A DNA stretch of 64,000 nt from Mycobacterium sp. HUMS_12744610 (GTDB lineage Bacteria; Actinomycetota; Actinomycetes; Mycobacteriales; Mycobacteriaceae). A model generated the notes under the pieces. The model was given only the letters and a program-made list of their open reading frames with translations, was not told where the DNA came from and ran no database searches. A program made the position numbers and the translations under genes. Location of the stretch: assembly GCF_041206865.1 (NCBI RefSeq), contig NZ_JBGEDP010000001.1, positions 2,852,001 through 2,916,000 on the forward strand. Reading direction: 5' to 3'. Shown here piece after piece: positions 1-8,471 of this stretch. Numbering within the stretch: the stretch's first letter is position 1; each line of letters starts with the position of its first letter.

Positions 1-505
1 TGCCCTCGGTGAACAGCAGGACCGTCACGCCCTTGTTGCCGTCCGGGGAATCGCCGGACAGTGTCGTTCCGCCCGTGCCGATGTTGGCCGGGCGTGACGT
101 CGGGTTCTTCACGACGTCGCCCTGCGCGCCTTTTGCCGCGTTCAGCGCGGCCGTTGCGGCGGCGGGATCGGGGTACACCTGGATGGTGTCCTTGATCTGG
201 TGACTGCCGTCTTCATCGCGGAATGTCACGGCCACGCCCGGTTTGCCGTTCGGGTTGTCCGTCGGGGGGCCGCCGGTGAAGGTCACGGGGGCGTTGATGT
301 CCGTCGCCTGGATCAGCAGGCCGGAGTAGTGGCCCGGCTGTGCCGCGGCCGTCGAGGCCGGTGCCGGACCACTGGTGCCCGGGGCCGAGGTGGCAGACCC
401 TGGTTTCGGGTTCGACGACGTCGAATGGCTGCCACAGGCGTTCAGCGCGACCGTCAGCGCCGTCGCCGCGGCCACGCCCGCCAGAACCGCCGGAGAAAAC
501 CTCAC
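1..505 (-). CDS. Putative secreted lipoprotein (3' end outside window)
   Basis: On the minus strand a GTG at 505 opens a frame that runs off the window with no stop. It starts with a signal peptide (MRFSP, then a hydrophobic Ala/Val/Leu stretch) that ends in LNAC at about residues 23-26. This is a lipobox-like site, although Asn at -2 is unusual. A Ser/Pro/Thr/Ala-rich linker follows, typical of mycobacterial lipoproteins, then a folded region with a repeated GxxVTF-type pattern. It should be exported by Sec, lipidated at the Cys and anchored on the outer face of the membrane. The general layout resembles the Lpq/Lpr lipoproteins, but I cannot assign a subfamily. The GTG is the only start that keeps the whole signal peptide, because the frame is closed by a TGA just upstream. 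Confidence 0.75.
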   Translation of the reverse strand, partial: MRFSPAVLAGVAAATALTVALNACGSHSTSSNPKPGSATSAPGTSGPAPASTAAAQPGHYSGLLIQATDINAPVTFTGGPPTDNPNGKPGVAVTFRDEDGSHQIKDTIQVYPDPAAATAALNAAKGAQGDVVKNPTSRPANIGTGGTTLSGDSPDGNKGVTVLLFTEG

Positions 506-633
506 CGCACGCGCCCCTTCCCGGCTCCGTCCCGGGCCGCCTCAGGCGAGGCAAGCCGACTCGAATGCCGAATCGGACAGTACATCGCCGGCAAATCGGG
601 CGTACCGGAAAGGGGCGGTGTGGCAGCGGCGTG

Positions 634-1443
634 CTACTCCAACTGGTCGCGGAGGCAGCGCAGCGTGTTGGCGAGGATGCGCGACACCTGCATCTGCGAG
701 ACGCCTATCCGTTCGGCGATCTGGCTCTGGGTCATCGATTCGAAGAACCGCATGTGCAGGACCTCGCGTTCGCGGCGGGGTAGCGCGCTGACGAGGGCGC
801 GGACCGCTTCCCTGTTGGTGATGTGGTCGATCTGAGGATCGACGCCACCGACCGCGTCGGCCACCAGCCGGGGCTTGCCCGAACCGTCGGCGCCGATGGG
901 CGCGTCCAGGGACTCGAGCCGATAGGCGTCACCCGCGACGAGGCACTCGACGATCTCCTCATGGGGGACTTCCAGAACCTGCGCGAGCTCGCCGGCTGTG
1001 GGCGCCCGACCCAGCTTCTGCGCCAAATCTCCTGTAGTTCTGCTGATTTGGACGTGCAGCTCGCGCAACCGCCGAGGGACACGCATGCCCCAGCTGTAGT
1101 CGCGGAAATAGCGACGGACCTCACCCATCATGGTGGGGACCGCAAACCCGATGAAGCTGGGCCCTTTTTCGGGGTCGAAACGGTTGATGGCGTTCATCAG
1201 GCCCAGGCGTGCGACCTGCGTCAAGTCGTCGAGACCTTCGCCGCGACGTCCGAAGTGGCTGGCCACGTGGTCGGCCAGCGGCAGGCAGCGGGCCACGATG
1301 CGTTCGCGTTGGTGTTGGTACTCGTGCGATTCGGCTGGCATCTGGCGCAGCGCGACGAACATCTCGATGACGTCGTCATAAGAGTCGTCCGGTTGTGATG
1401 TGGTCGAGCTAGAGGGGCGGGGCGGGGCCAGGACGTCGGTCAT
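634..1443 (-). CDS. RNA polymerase sigma factor, SigF/SigB family
   Basis: This 269-residue protein has the layout of the SigB/SigF/SigG group: region 2 (CLPLADHVASHF, then DDLTQVARLGLMNAINRFD and GFAVPTMMGEVRRYFRD), region 3 (RELHVQISRTTGDLAQKLGRAPTAGELA) and a C-terminal region 4 helix-turn-helix (MRFFESMTQSQIAERIGVSQMQVSRIL). It should direct RNA polymerase to stress or envelope promoters. Length and motifs match mycobacterial SigF (about 261 residues). The start at 1443 (MTDVLAPP) gives the usual short N-terminus; the open frame continues upstream, but those residues look non-coding. No anti-sigma gene of the RsbW/UsfX type is visible beside it, unlike canonical sigF, so I call it a SigF-type paralog. 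It is transcribed toward the lipoprotein gene, with about 130 bp between them. Confidence 0.9.
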   Translation of the reverse strand: MTDVLAPPRPSSSTTSQPDDSYDDVIEMFVALRQMPAESHEYQHQRERIVARCLPLADHVASHFGRRGEGLDDLTQVARLGLMNAINRFDPEKGPSFIGFAVPTMMGEVRRYFRDYSWGMRVPRRLRELHVQISRTTGDLAQKLGRAPTAGELAQVLEVPHEEIVECLVAGDAYRLESLDAPIGADGSGKPRLVADAVGGVDPQIDHITNREAVRALVSALPRREREVLHMRFFESMTQSQIAERIGVSQMQVSRILANTLRCLRDQLE

Positions 1444-2160
1444 CGGCTGGAGAACCCCCACCGTCGGACTCGACACGTGCACGGAACAGTTTGCATCGTT
1501 GCTCTTCCTCTGCGTCGTGTGCAGCGGGACGGCAAGGCATGTGGATGCCCGAGGCGCCTCCCGCGGCACCCGTATCCGTGTGGATATTGGCCGCAGCGCG
1601 CACGGTGCTAACGGGGGCGGTGGCAGTTGACTTATCGACGTATGCCACGGAAACCCAGCAGCCGAGCGGCTGACTGGCCGCTTTGAGCTAAACGGCGACC
1701 TGTCCAGAACGGACTCACTGGCGACTATACGCGACATCGCTCCAACCCGCGACGGGTACGCGAAATCTGGCTTGCGAGAAGGGTTCTACCGCCGTTCGCG
1801 TGCGATCCGGCCCTTAGCCACAAACGATCGCACGCCCGGCGGCGGGCGTGGCGCAACGCGGGGAATCCCTTGGTGGCTCGTCGTATTGGGCCGCGGAGGG
1901 CCAGGGGTCCGACGCCATCACCGCTTTGCCCGCGGCGGTTCGTGGTACACCCGTTGGTTCATGTGCTGTTCACCTGGCGGAAACCTCGCCGGGTGCAGGC
2001 GTCCCGCTCGGCCCGGTTGGGGCACGTCGGCGCACCGGCGCGGTACGGTTCCGGTGATGTCGAACACGCGCGCCCGACCATCGTTTTGCGAGCCCACTCG
2101 GAAGGTCCTGCCGGGCGAAGCCTTCCGGCAGGTAATGCGGCGCTGGGAAGGTCCGGCGCG
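1444..2160. other. Intergenic region without a recognisable gene
   Basis: About 720 bp separate the divergent sigma-factor and SDR genes. The frames here have no domain signature or convincing codon pattern. The stretch presumably holds the promoters of both genes. I could not find a clear SigF-type (GGTTT with GGGTA) promoter. Confidence 0.5.
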
Positions 2161-3039
2161 ATGAGCGAGGATTTGCTGGCCGGTCGGGGTGCGGTAGTGT
2201 CCGGCGGCAGCCGGGGGATCGGACGCGCGGTTGCCGAACTGCTGTGCTCTCTCGGTGCCGGCGTGGTCGTCAACGGGCGTGACGCGGCCGCCGTGGACGA
2301 GACCGTCGCAGCGCTGAGATCTTCGGGCGGACGGGCGACCGCGGTCGTCGGCGCCGTCGACGACGAGCGGATCGCCGGTGCTGTCGTCGATCAATGCATC
2401 GGCGCGTTCGGCAGGCTGGATGTCCTGGTCAACTGCGCCGGGGTTGCCGAGCCCCCGGGGTCATCGATCCTGAACATCTCGCCGGCGCAGTTCGACCACC
2501 TGATCGGTGCGCACCTCGGCACGGCGTTCCACACCTGCCGGGCCGCCGCCCGCGTCATGGCCCCCCAGGGGCGCGGTTCGATCGTCAACACCAGCTCGGT
2601 GGCGTTTCTCGGCGATTACGGCGGCACCGGGTACCCCGCCGGCAAGGGCGCCGTCAACGCACTGACGATGGCCGTCGCCGCCGAGCTCAAAGCCTATGGC
2701 GTGCGGGCCAACGTGGTGTGCCCCGGTGCGCGGACCCGGTTGTCCACCGGGGCCGAGTACGAACAACACATCGCGGACCTGCATCGTCGGGGGCTGCTCG
2801 ACGAGGTGAAAATGCGGGCATCGCTGGACAGCGCCCCCGCCGAGTTCGTCGCCCCGCTCTACGCCTACCTCGCGAGCGACCTGGCGCGCGAGGTGACCGG
2901 TCAGATATTCGTCGCCGCAGGAGGATTCGTCGGCAGGTTCGATCGTCCGACGCCGCGGGTGCTGGGCTACCGCGATCACCACGAGGCCGGGCCGTGGTCG
3001 ATACCGGACCTGCACGAGATGATCGTCACCGGGTCATGA
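2161..3039 (+). CDS. Short-chain dehydrogenase/reductase (SDR)
   Basis: The 292-residue product is a classical SDR. The nucleotide-binding GGSRGIG is at residues 15-21, the NAG-equivalent region reads LVNCAGVAEPPG, and the catalytic residues are Ser145 and Tyr158-x3-Lys162 (YPAGK). It should oxidise or reduce a hydroxyl/keto substrate with NAD(P)H in the cytosol; the substrate cannot be told from sequence. The C-terminus runs about 40 residues past the usual fold and ends with a Trp-Ser-Ile-Pro-Asp segment. The ATG at 2161 (MSEDLLAGRG) places the Rossmann motif at the usual distance from the N-terminus, though the frame is open further upstream. Its last six bases overlap the stop region of the convergent membrane-protein gene. 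Confidence 0.88.
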   Translation: MSEDLLAGRGAVVSGGSRGIGRAVAELLCSLGAGVVVNGRDAAAVDETVAALRSSGGRATAVVGAVDDERIAGAVVDQCIGAFGRLDVLVNCAGVAEPPGSSILNISPAQFDHLIGAHLGTAFHTCRAAARVMAPQGRGSIVNTSSVAFLGDYGGTGYPAGKGAVNALTMAVAAELKAYGVRANVVCPGARTRLSTGAEYEQHIADLHRRGLLDEVKMRASLDSAPAEFVAPLYAYLASDLAREVTGQIFVAAGGFVGRFDRPTPRVLGYRDHHEAGPWSIPDLHEMIVTGS

Positions 3040-3492
3040 ACCCGCCCGGCGATGCTTGGGCGTCAGCGAATTCACGGCACGCAGCAGGCCGCGCAGCGCG
3101 TAGGCAGCAGTCACCAGCGACAGCAGGATCAACAGCACGAACATCGGGAGCCAGTTGCTGCGGCTGTGGTTGACCTCGCACCAGATGACGGTGAACAGCA
3201 CCACACAGGCCAGCAGCACGATGTCGCGCCAATTGCCTTGATAAGACAGGGCGGCCTGACGCAACGCGCGACTTCGGTCGGAGCCGTCGATCAGGTCGTC
3301 GATGCGTGCGTCGATCGTGCGCTGCAACTCCGCTCGCCTGGCGGTGGCGTCCGGCGGCAGGCGGTCCAGCAGGTCCATGTCCTGCTTGATCAGGGCCCGG
3401 TAGTCGGGGCCACGGAATTGCCCGGCCACGATGGCGAGCATCGCGCCACCGAACACCGGTGCACTGTTCAGCGCCAACTGCGGACCCACCAA
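3034..3492 (-). CDS. Small two-helix membrane protein, function unknown
   Basis: The 152-residue product has a charged central region (about residues 28-88, rich in Asp, Arg and Leu, probably helical) followed by two strong membrane segments at about 90-106 and 114-133. A weak hydrophobic stretch is near the N-terminus (about 15-24). I do not recognise the family. It overlaps the stop codon of the convergent SDR gene by a few bases, so the two genes share a termination zone. Codon use is normal for the genome, which supports a real gene. Confidence 0.7.
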   Translation of the reverse strand: MVGPQLALNSAPVFGGAMLAIVAGQFRGPDYRALIKQDMDLLDRLPPDATARRAELQRTIDARIDDLIDGSDRSRALRQAALSYQGNWRDIVLLACVVLFTVIWCEVNHSRSNWLPMFVLLILLSLVTAAYALRGLLRAVNSLTPKHRRAGS

Positions 3493-3589
3493 GTCTGCTC
3501 CTTCATCCGTCGACGCCGGCCGTCCGAAGCGGCCCGCCGGGCAACACAGTCGCGAAAGTGTATGGCCATGTCCCGGTTCGCCGATCGGG

Positions 3590-4261
3590 TCAGGACGCCG
3601 CCGGGGGGCGCCGACGCCCGGGGGACGGCTCCGGCAAGCGCAGGGTGTCCATCGCTCTGACCAGTTGCGGATAGGCGATCGCGGGCCCGATCCAGCGGGT
3701 GAGGTAGCGGCGCAGTTCGGGGCCGCTGCGCGGTGGCCGTCCCGGGTCGGCGAGAAACGAATGCAGGACCCTAAGGCAGAACTCGTTCAGTTCGTCCAAC
3801 GCTGCTTCGTCGAACCCGACACTCTCCCAATCGATTTCGAAGCGGTGCAGCATGGAGCGGGCGAAAGCCAGGGCGGTGTCCGACACGATCGACACTTTCT
3901 GGCCGCCGCGGTGGCGCTGATTGAGCACGAATTCGACCTGCTTGTCGGAGGCCAGCTGTTCGACCGCGAAGGCGATCCCCTCCGTCACCGCCACCACCGG
4001 GTCGGTGACACCCGCCAGGTGGGCCGCCGAGCGGTCCAGGAACCCGTCGGCCGAGCGCATCGCCGATGCCACCAGCAGCGCCTGCGTGCCGGGGAAGTAC
4101 CGGTAGACGGTCTGCCGTGTCACCCCGAGGACGCGGGCCACGTCGGCGATGCGCATCGCCGAGCCGCGCTCCTCGATGATCGCGTCGGCGGCATCCAGGA
4201 TGCGCTCGATGGCCTCCTCGTCGGAGGCGGGCGTGTTCCCCGCCCAACCGTGGCTGCGCAT
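3590..4261 (-). CDS. TetR-family transcriptional regulator
   Basis: The 223-residue protein has an N-terminal TetR DNA-binding domain: ILDAADAIIEERGSAMRIADV, then the recognition-helix region GVTRQTVYRYFPGTQALL at about residues 47-66. A variable ligand-binding helical domain follows. The Pro/Arg-rich C-terminal tail (PSPGRRRPPAAS) is probably disordered. It is transcribed away from the amidohydrolase gene at 4504, with 242 bp between them, the arrangement usual for a TetR repressor controlling its divergent neighbour. The ligand is unknown. Confidence 0.88.
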   Translation of the reverse strand: MRSHGWAGNTPASDEEAIERILDAADAIIEERGSAMRIADVARVLGVTRQTVYRYFPGTQALLVASAMRSADGFLDRSAAHLAGVTDPVVAVTEGIAFAVEQLASDKQVEFVLNQRHRGGQKVSIVSDTALAFARSMLHRFEIDWESVGFDEAALDELNEFCLRVLHSFLADPGRPPRSGPELRRYLTRWIGPAIAYPQLVRAMDTLRLPEPSPGRRRPPAAS

Positions 4262-4393
4262 GCTCAGCGAACGGTCGTCCGGCGTCCGGTCGTCCCCACA
4301 CGCGGATCATAGCGTCCGAGCACGGAGTTCGGCCCCGCTCGGCAGGGCGGGCGGTGCTGCGCAGCCCGAGCCGTCTCGGTAGACATCGCAGAC

Positions 4394-4414
4394 CGTGTGT
4401 ATGATCACCGCACG
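4394..4414 (+). promoter_or_regulatory. Candidate promoter/operator for the amidohydrolase gene
   Basis: A TATGAT -10 hexamer (4400-4405) lies inside a loose inverted repeat (CGTG at 4394-4397, CACG at 4411-4414). It sits about 100 bp upstream of the ATG at 4504 and in the space between the divergent TetR gene and its likely target. No clear -35 is visible. This is an inference from position and symmetry only. Confidence 0.3.
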
Positions 4415-4503
4415 TCTGGAGGCGGAATCGCGAGCGACGCGCACGCCCGGCGCGAGTCGGTGCCGCACGGTATCCGGCCCGGCGCCGGCAGGGAGGCCGA
4501 ACA

Positions 4504-6279
4504 ATGCAGTACGACACCGTGATCCTCAACGGCCGCTGGTTCGACGGAACGGGCGCTCCGTCGGCCCCGCGCAACATCGGTGTGCGCGACGGCCGCGTCG
4601 CCACGATCACCGCCGCACCGATCGAGGCGCCGGGCGCCGACGTCATCGATGCGACGGGCCAGTGGGTGATTCCGGGCATGATCGACATCCACACCCATTA
4701 CGACATCGAAACCCTCTGCGAGCCAGGGCTTTCCGAATCGCTGCGGCACGGTGTGACGACGGTGATGCTCGGTTCGTGCTCGTTGTCCACGGTGTACCTG
4801 AACAACGTCGACGCCGGCGACATCTTCGGCCGCGTGGAGGCGATCCCCCGGCGCTACGTGATCGAGCACCTGGACCGGGCGCGCACCTGGAGCGATCCCG
4901 GCCAGTATGTGGCCGCGCTCGAGCAACTGAACCTGGGCCCCAACGTCGCCGCCTTCATCGGTCACTCCGACATGAGGGCGGCGACCATGGGGCTGGACCG
5001 CGCGACCCGCAAGGACGTGCGGCCCTCGCCGGCGGAATTGGCGCGGATGGAGTCGATGCTCGAGGAGGCGCTCGACGAAGGATTCGTCGGGATGTCCTCG
5101 CAGCAACTGCTGTTCGACAAACTCGACGGGGAGCTCTGCCGCTCACGCACGCTGCCGTCGACCTATGCCACCCCGCGCGAGTTGCGCCGCCTGAACGCCA
5201 TTCTCCGGCGGCGCGACAAGATCCTGCAGTCCGGGCCCGACATCAAGAATCCCCTGTCGGTGCTGTCGCAACTGGTGACGTCGCTGGGAATCGGTCGTCC
5301 CCGGTTGAAGACCAGCCTGCTCTCGGCCGCGGACATCAAGGCCATCCCGCCCGTCATCCACGTCATGGACCGGCTCGGTAGGCTCGTCAACGCCCTGGGC
5401 GGTGACTTTCGCTGGCAGCATCTGCCGGTGCCGTTCGAGGTCTACGCCGACGGAATCTCGTTGGTGGTCTTCGAGGAGTTCGGCTCCGGTGCCGCGGCTC
5501 TGCACCTGCAGGACGAGGTCGAGCGCAACGAGTTGATGCGCGACGAGGAATATCGCCGCTGGTTCCGCAGGGACTACGGGCAGAAATTCGGGCCCAGGGT
5601 GTGGCATCGCGACTTCTTCGACGCCGAGATCGTGGCCTGCCCCGACCGGTCGGTGATCGGGAAGTCCTTCGGGCAGGTGGGACTCGACCGCGGGGGGCTG
5701 CACCCGGTCGACGCCTTCCTCGACCTGGTGGTCGAGCACGGCGAAAGTCTGCGCTGGCGCACCACCATCTCCAATCACCGGCCCGAACTGCTCCGCACGC
5801 TGGCGCAGAGCCCGGCCGTGCAGATGGGTTTCTCCGATGCCGGCGCACACCTGCGCAACATGGCTTTCTACAACTCCGGCCTGCGCTTGCTGCGGCACGC
5901 GCACGACGCCGAGAAGAACGGCAGACCGTTCCTGTCGATGGAGCGCGCCGTGCACCGGCTCACCGGCGAACTCGGGCTGTGGTACGGGATCGATGCGGGC
6001 ACGCTGCGCGAAGGCGACCGGGCCGACATCGTCGTGCTCGACCCGGACAAGCTCGACGATTCCCTCGACAGCTACGCCGAACACCCGGTGCAGTCCTACG
6101 GCGGGCTGTCGCGGATGGTCAACCGCAACGACGACACGGTCAGCGCGGTGCTGGTGTCGGGACAGCTCGCGTTCGGCGGGGGCTTCGGCGGGGGCAACGC
6201 CTCTCTCGCGCTGGGCAATCGGAAGCTCGGGCGCTTCCTGCGGGCCGGACGGGCGTCCCGGAAGCTGACCGCGGCTTAG
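4504..6279 (+). CDS. Amidohydrolase, N-acyl-D-amino-acid deacylase family
   Basis: The 591-residue metal-dependent hydrolase has the usual beta-sandwich start (YDTVILNGRWFDGTG), the first metal motif IDIHTHYD (His63, His65), HGVTTVMLGSCS, a GHSDMR segment near residue 155, and the late barrel motif FSDAGAHLRN. The C-terminus returns to the sandwich with GTLREGDRADIVVLDPDKLDD. This pattern is typical of D-aminoacylase and N-acyl-D-Glu/Asp deacylases, which hydrolyse N-acyl bonds in the cytosol. At 591 residues it is longer than the roughly 480-residue D-aminoacylases and closer to larger actinobacterial homologs, so the substrate is uncertain. The stop codon is the first TAG of a 12-bp tandem repeat. 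A TetR repressor gene is divergent. Confidence 0.85.
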   Translation: MQYDTVILNGRWFDGTGAPSAPRNIGVRDGRVATITAAPIEAPGADVIDATGQWVIPGMIDIHTHYDIETLCEPGLSESLRHGVTTVMLGSCSLSTVYLNNVDAGDIFGRVEAIPRRYVIEHLDRARTWSDPGQYVAALEQLNLGPNVAAFIGHSDMRAATMGLDRATRKDVRPSPAELARMESMLEEALDEGFVGMSSQQLLFDKLDGELCRSRTLPSTYATPRELRRLNAILRRRDKILQSGPDIKNPLSVLSQLVTSLGIGRPRLKTSLLSAADIKAIPPVIHVMDRLGRLVNALGGDFRWQHLPVPFEVYADGISLVVFEEFGSGAAALHLQDEVERNELMRDEEYRRWFRRDYGQKFGPRVWHRDFFDAEIVACPDRSVIGKSFGQVGLDRGGLHPVDAFLDLVVEHGESLRWRTTISNHRPELLRTLAQSPAVQMGFSDAGAHLRNMAFYNSGLRLLRHAHDAEKNGRPFLSMERAVHRLTGELGLWYGIDAGTLREGDRADIVVLDPDKLDDSLDSYAEHPVQSYGGLSRMVNRNDDTVSAVLVSGQLAFGGGFGGGNASLALGNRKLGRFLRAGRASRKLTAA

Positions 6280-6372
6280 CCCTCTATCTAGCCCTCTATC
6301 TAGCCCTCTATCTAGCCCTCTATCTAGCCCTCTATCTAGCCCTCTATCTAGCCCTCTATCCAGCCGCCTATC
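6277..6372. repeat. 12-bp tandem repeat between convergent genes
   Basis: Seven perfect copies of TAGCCCTCTATC occupy 6277-6360, followed by a degenerate eighth copy (CAGCCGCCTATC). The unit length is a multiple of three, so the TAG of every unit is in frame with the amidohydrolase gene, whose stop is the first unit's TAG. The convergent TetR gene ends inside the degenerate eighth unit. The unit has no useful self-complementarity, so it is not an obvious terminator. A VNTR-type locus is the simplest reading. Confidence 0.95.
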
Positions 6373-6955
6373 CGGCCGCGGGCTCTCCCAGGATGAGCTC
6401 GACGGCCCGGTCGAGTTGCCCCGCGATCTCCTGATACGTGACGAAGCGAGCCGTCATGAGCGCTCCGGCGAACGTCATTTGCAGCGTGGATTTCACCGCG
6501 CGGGGCCAGCCGGGGCCCAACGCCGCCGCGATCCGCCTGGACACCTCCTCGCCGATCTGTTCGCGAAGGGGCGTCACCGCCGGGTCGTCGGCCATCAGCG
6601 CCGCTCCGCAGGCGACGGTCAACTCGGGCTCGTCGGCGACCGCCACGGCCATGTCCCGCAGGGTGGCGCTGACACGGGTCCGGGTCGCGTCGTTGACGTC
6701 GGTGTGTAGCGGCAGGTCGCATAGGAAACGCAGGTAGACCGCGGCCACCAGGGCGCTTTTCGACGGAAAGTAGGTGTAGGCGCTGGCCGGCGAGACCCCG
6801 GCCCGGGTCGCGACCGCGCGCATCGTCAGGTTCGCGTACGACGATTCGCGCAGTTCCTCCATTCCGGCGTCGAGCACCTTGCGGATGGTCTGCCCGGGAC
6901 GGCGATCGGAGCGGCGTGCTGCTCCGGCTCTCGGAGAAGCCGCTGCCGTGGACAC
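6368..6955 (-). CDS. TetR-family transcriptional regulator
   Basis: From the GTG at 6955 the product has 195 residues. The helix-turn-helix domain reads IRKVLDAGMEELRESSYANLTMRAVATRAGVSPASAYTYFPSKSALVAAVY, a textbook TetR N-terminus with a recognition helix around residues 50-65. The C-terminal domain has a conserved acidic/Leu pattern and ends GEPAAG. The frame stays open upstream, but that part overlaps the divergent methyltransferase gene, so I chose the GTG. A short palindrome (TGGAC-N4-GTCCA, 6949-6962) lies over this start and could be an autoregulatory operator. The gene ends in the tandem repeat shared with the amidohydrolase gene. Confidence 0.85.
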   Translation of the reverse strand: MSTAAASPRAGAARRSDRRPGQTIRKVLDAGMEELRESSYANLTMRAVATRAGVSPASAYTYFPSKSALVAAVYLRFLCDLPLHTDVNDATRTRVSATLRDMAVAVADEPELTVACGAALMADDPAVTPLREQIGEEVSRRIAAALGPGWPRAVKSTLQMTFAGALMTARFVTYQEIAGQLDRAVELILGEPAAG

Positions 6956-7019
6956 CGGTCCAGTGTAGGAACGGCGTGCGCGCAACCGTCGGCATTCGCT
7001 CGGCCGGGCCCTGGGTAGG

Positions 7020-7574
7020 GTGACGCACGTGGTCGAGGGTGACCGGCTGCGCTGGGACAAGCGGTATGCCAGCCTCGGGCCCCCCGCGGTGGGCGCGGTG
7101 GCGGTCCCCGGTGTCTTCGCGGCTTGCGAAGACGTTTTCCCGACCACGGGACGCGCCCTCGAGCTGGCCTGCGGGCAGGGCCTCGGCAGCGTCTGGCTGG
7201 CCCGGCGGGGGCTCGATGTCGTGGGGCTGGACATCTCGCCGGTCGCCACCGGTCACGCCCGGTACCTGGCCCGCCGCTGCGGGGTCGGCGACCGTTGCCG
7301 CTTCGACGTCGCCGACTTCGACGACGGCCTGCCGGCCGGTCCGCCGGTCGAGGTCATCCTCTGCCACAAGTTTCGCGACCGCCGCCTCGACCGGGCGATC
7401 GTCGAGCGCCTGGCGCCAGGAGGGCTGCTGGCCGTCGCCGTGCTCAGCGAAGTCGGGCGGGGGCCCGGGCCGTTCCGTGCGGCGGCCGGCGAACTGCCGG
7501 TCGCGTTCGCCGGTCTCCGCGTTCTCGCCGCCGGTGAAGGGGATGGTTGCGCCTGGCTGCTGGCACGCGCGTGA
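7020..7574 (+). CDS. Class I SAM-dependent methyltransferase
   Basis: The 184-residue protein carries the SAM-binding core of class I methyltransferases: motif I ALELACGQGLGSVWLARRG at about residues 45-63, the acidic residue in VVGLDIS after strand 2, and FDVADFDDG before motif IV. The small size and the WDKRYAS start resemble TehB/thiopurine-type methyltransferases. The substrate is unknown, though TehB-like enzymes act on small nucleophiles or oxyanions. The GTG start at 7020 follows a GGTAGG-like ribosome site. It is divergent from a TetR gene that may control it. Thirteen bases after its stop lies the end of a PPE pseudogene. Confidence 0.82.
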   Translation: MTHVVEGDRLRWDKRYASLGPPAVGAVAVPGVFAACEDVFPTTGRALELACGQGLGSVWLARRGLDVVGLDISPVATGHARYLARRCGVGDRCRFDVADFDDGLPAGPPVEVILCHKFRDRRLDRAIVERLAPGGLLAVAVLSEVGRGPGPFRAAAGELPVAFAGLRVLAAGEGDGCAWLLARA

Positions 7575-7587
7575 GGACCGGGGGACG

Positions 7588-8333
7588 CTAGCCGGCGAAG
7601 GACGGCCGCGCCATCACGTTGGGGCGGAGACCGTACTTGGGTCCGGCACCACCGGAGGCGCCGTGACCCATGCCCACTGGCGGGATGCCGCCGAGCAGGT
7701 TTCCGGACTCTGCGGCCGCCGCCTCGGGGTTGGGCGTGAGGCTGCCGACGAGGTGGGCCGGGGTATGGGCCAAAGGTGCGGTGGCCGCCGTCTAGGCGAC
7801 CGGCACCGAGAGCTTGCCGCAGAGGGAGCCGGCGCCGCCCATGGTGGCCGACGCCGCGTGGGCGGCGACGCCGCCACCGCCGAGCAAACCGCCGATCCCC
7901 CCAGGCCGGGCAAGGCCCTGCCGGCATTAGCGGCGACCGGCGCCGCCGTGCCACCTATCCACCCCAGCGTCTTGGATATCTGAACGCCGAAGTTCCCCCA
8001 TGTCGACACTGCAGAAGGGCAGCCCCTCGGTGTTGTAGAAGAAGCTGGCTTAGGGGGCGTATCCGTTGAGGAAGGTTCCGAGGTTGGTGGGCAGCATGGT
8101 CTGCCCGGTCAACAGGAACCACACCTTGGTCAGCGGGGGGAACGACGAGGTGGTCGACGCCGCGGAGCTGGGCGAGGCGAGGCTCTGCAGCTGGCTTGGC
8201 AACGACGAGATGAATTCAACTCCGCGGCCAGCCCGTTCCACGCCGAGGCCGCCGCCATCAGCGACGACGAACCCGGACCCGAATACATCCGCGCGGAGTT
8301 GATCTCCGGCGGAATGGCACCAAAATCAATCAC
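7588..8333 (-). pseudogene. Decayed PPE gene (PPE26-type), internally deleted
   Basis: On the minus strand a GTG at 8333 begins [20 protein letters not shown], identical at the protein level to the start of the intact PPE at 37422, and the ribosome site and spacing (AGGAGGTCAAAGGTG) match too. After about 40 codons the sequence jumps to the equivalent of the late central region ([14 protein letters not shown]), so most of the N-terminal PPE domain is missing. Further stops and frameshifts precede a C-terminus ending [12 protein letters not shown]. No functional product is expected. It is the last gene of a minus-strand PPE-PE-PPE copy interrupted by insertion sequences. Confidence 0.9.
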
Positions 8334-8345
8334 CTTTGACCTCCT

Positions 8346-8349
8346 CTAG
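8346..8349. repeat. CTAG target-site duplication, left copy
   Basis: CTAG precedes the left end of the insertion at 8350 and recurs at 11793-11796 after the right end. Removing the insertion plus one CTAG rejoins the end of the PE remnant to the PPE ribosome site, giving the same junction as the intact pair near 37409 (there CTAA instead of CTAG). Confidence 0.85.
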
Positions 8350-8471
8350 GACGGCGCTGATGTAGTGACCTCCAGCAGGGCGGTGTTTTGCGTCTGACTT
8401 CGCGATAGAGATCGGTGTGTCGATCAGACGACATCCGACGGGTTCTCCGAGCTCTCTTGGAGGATCTGATC

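Noticed and set aside
1409-1737. N-terminal extension of the sigma factor up to 1737
   Set aside because: The extra residues lack similarity to any SigF-type protein, and MTDVLAPP at 1443 gives the normal length.
4395-5381. A 328-codon plus-strand frame inside the amidohydrolase gene
   Set aside because: Arg/Pro/His-rich shadow frame; the overlapping frame has full amidohydrolase motifs.
6277-6372. The 12-bp repeat as a CRISPR array or as part of a Leu-Ala-Leu-Tyr repeat protein
   Set aside because: Units are contiguous without spacers, and the Leu-Ala-Leu-Tyr frame belongs to no gene with other coding signals.
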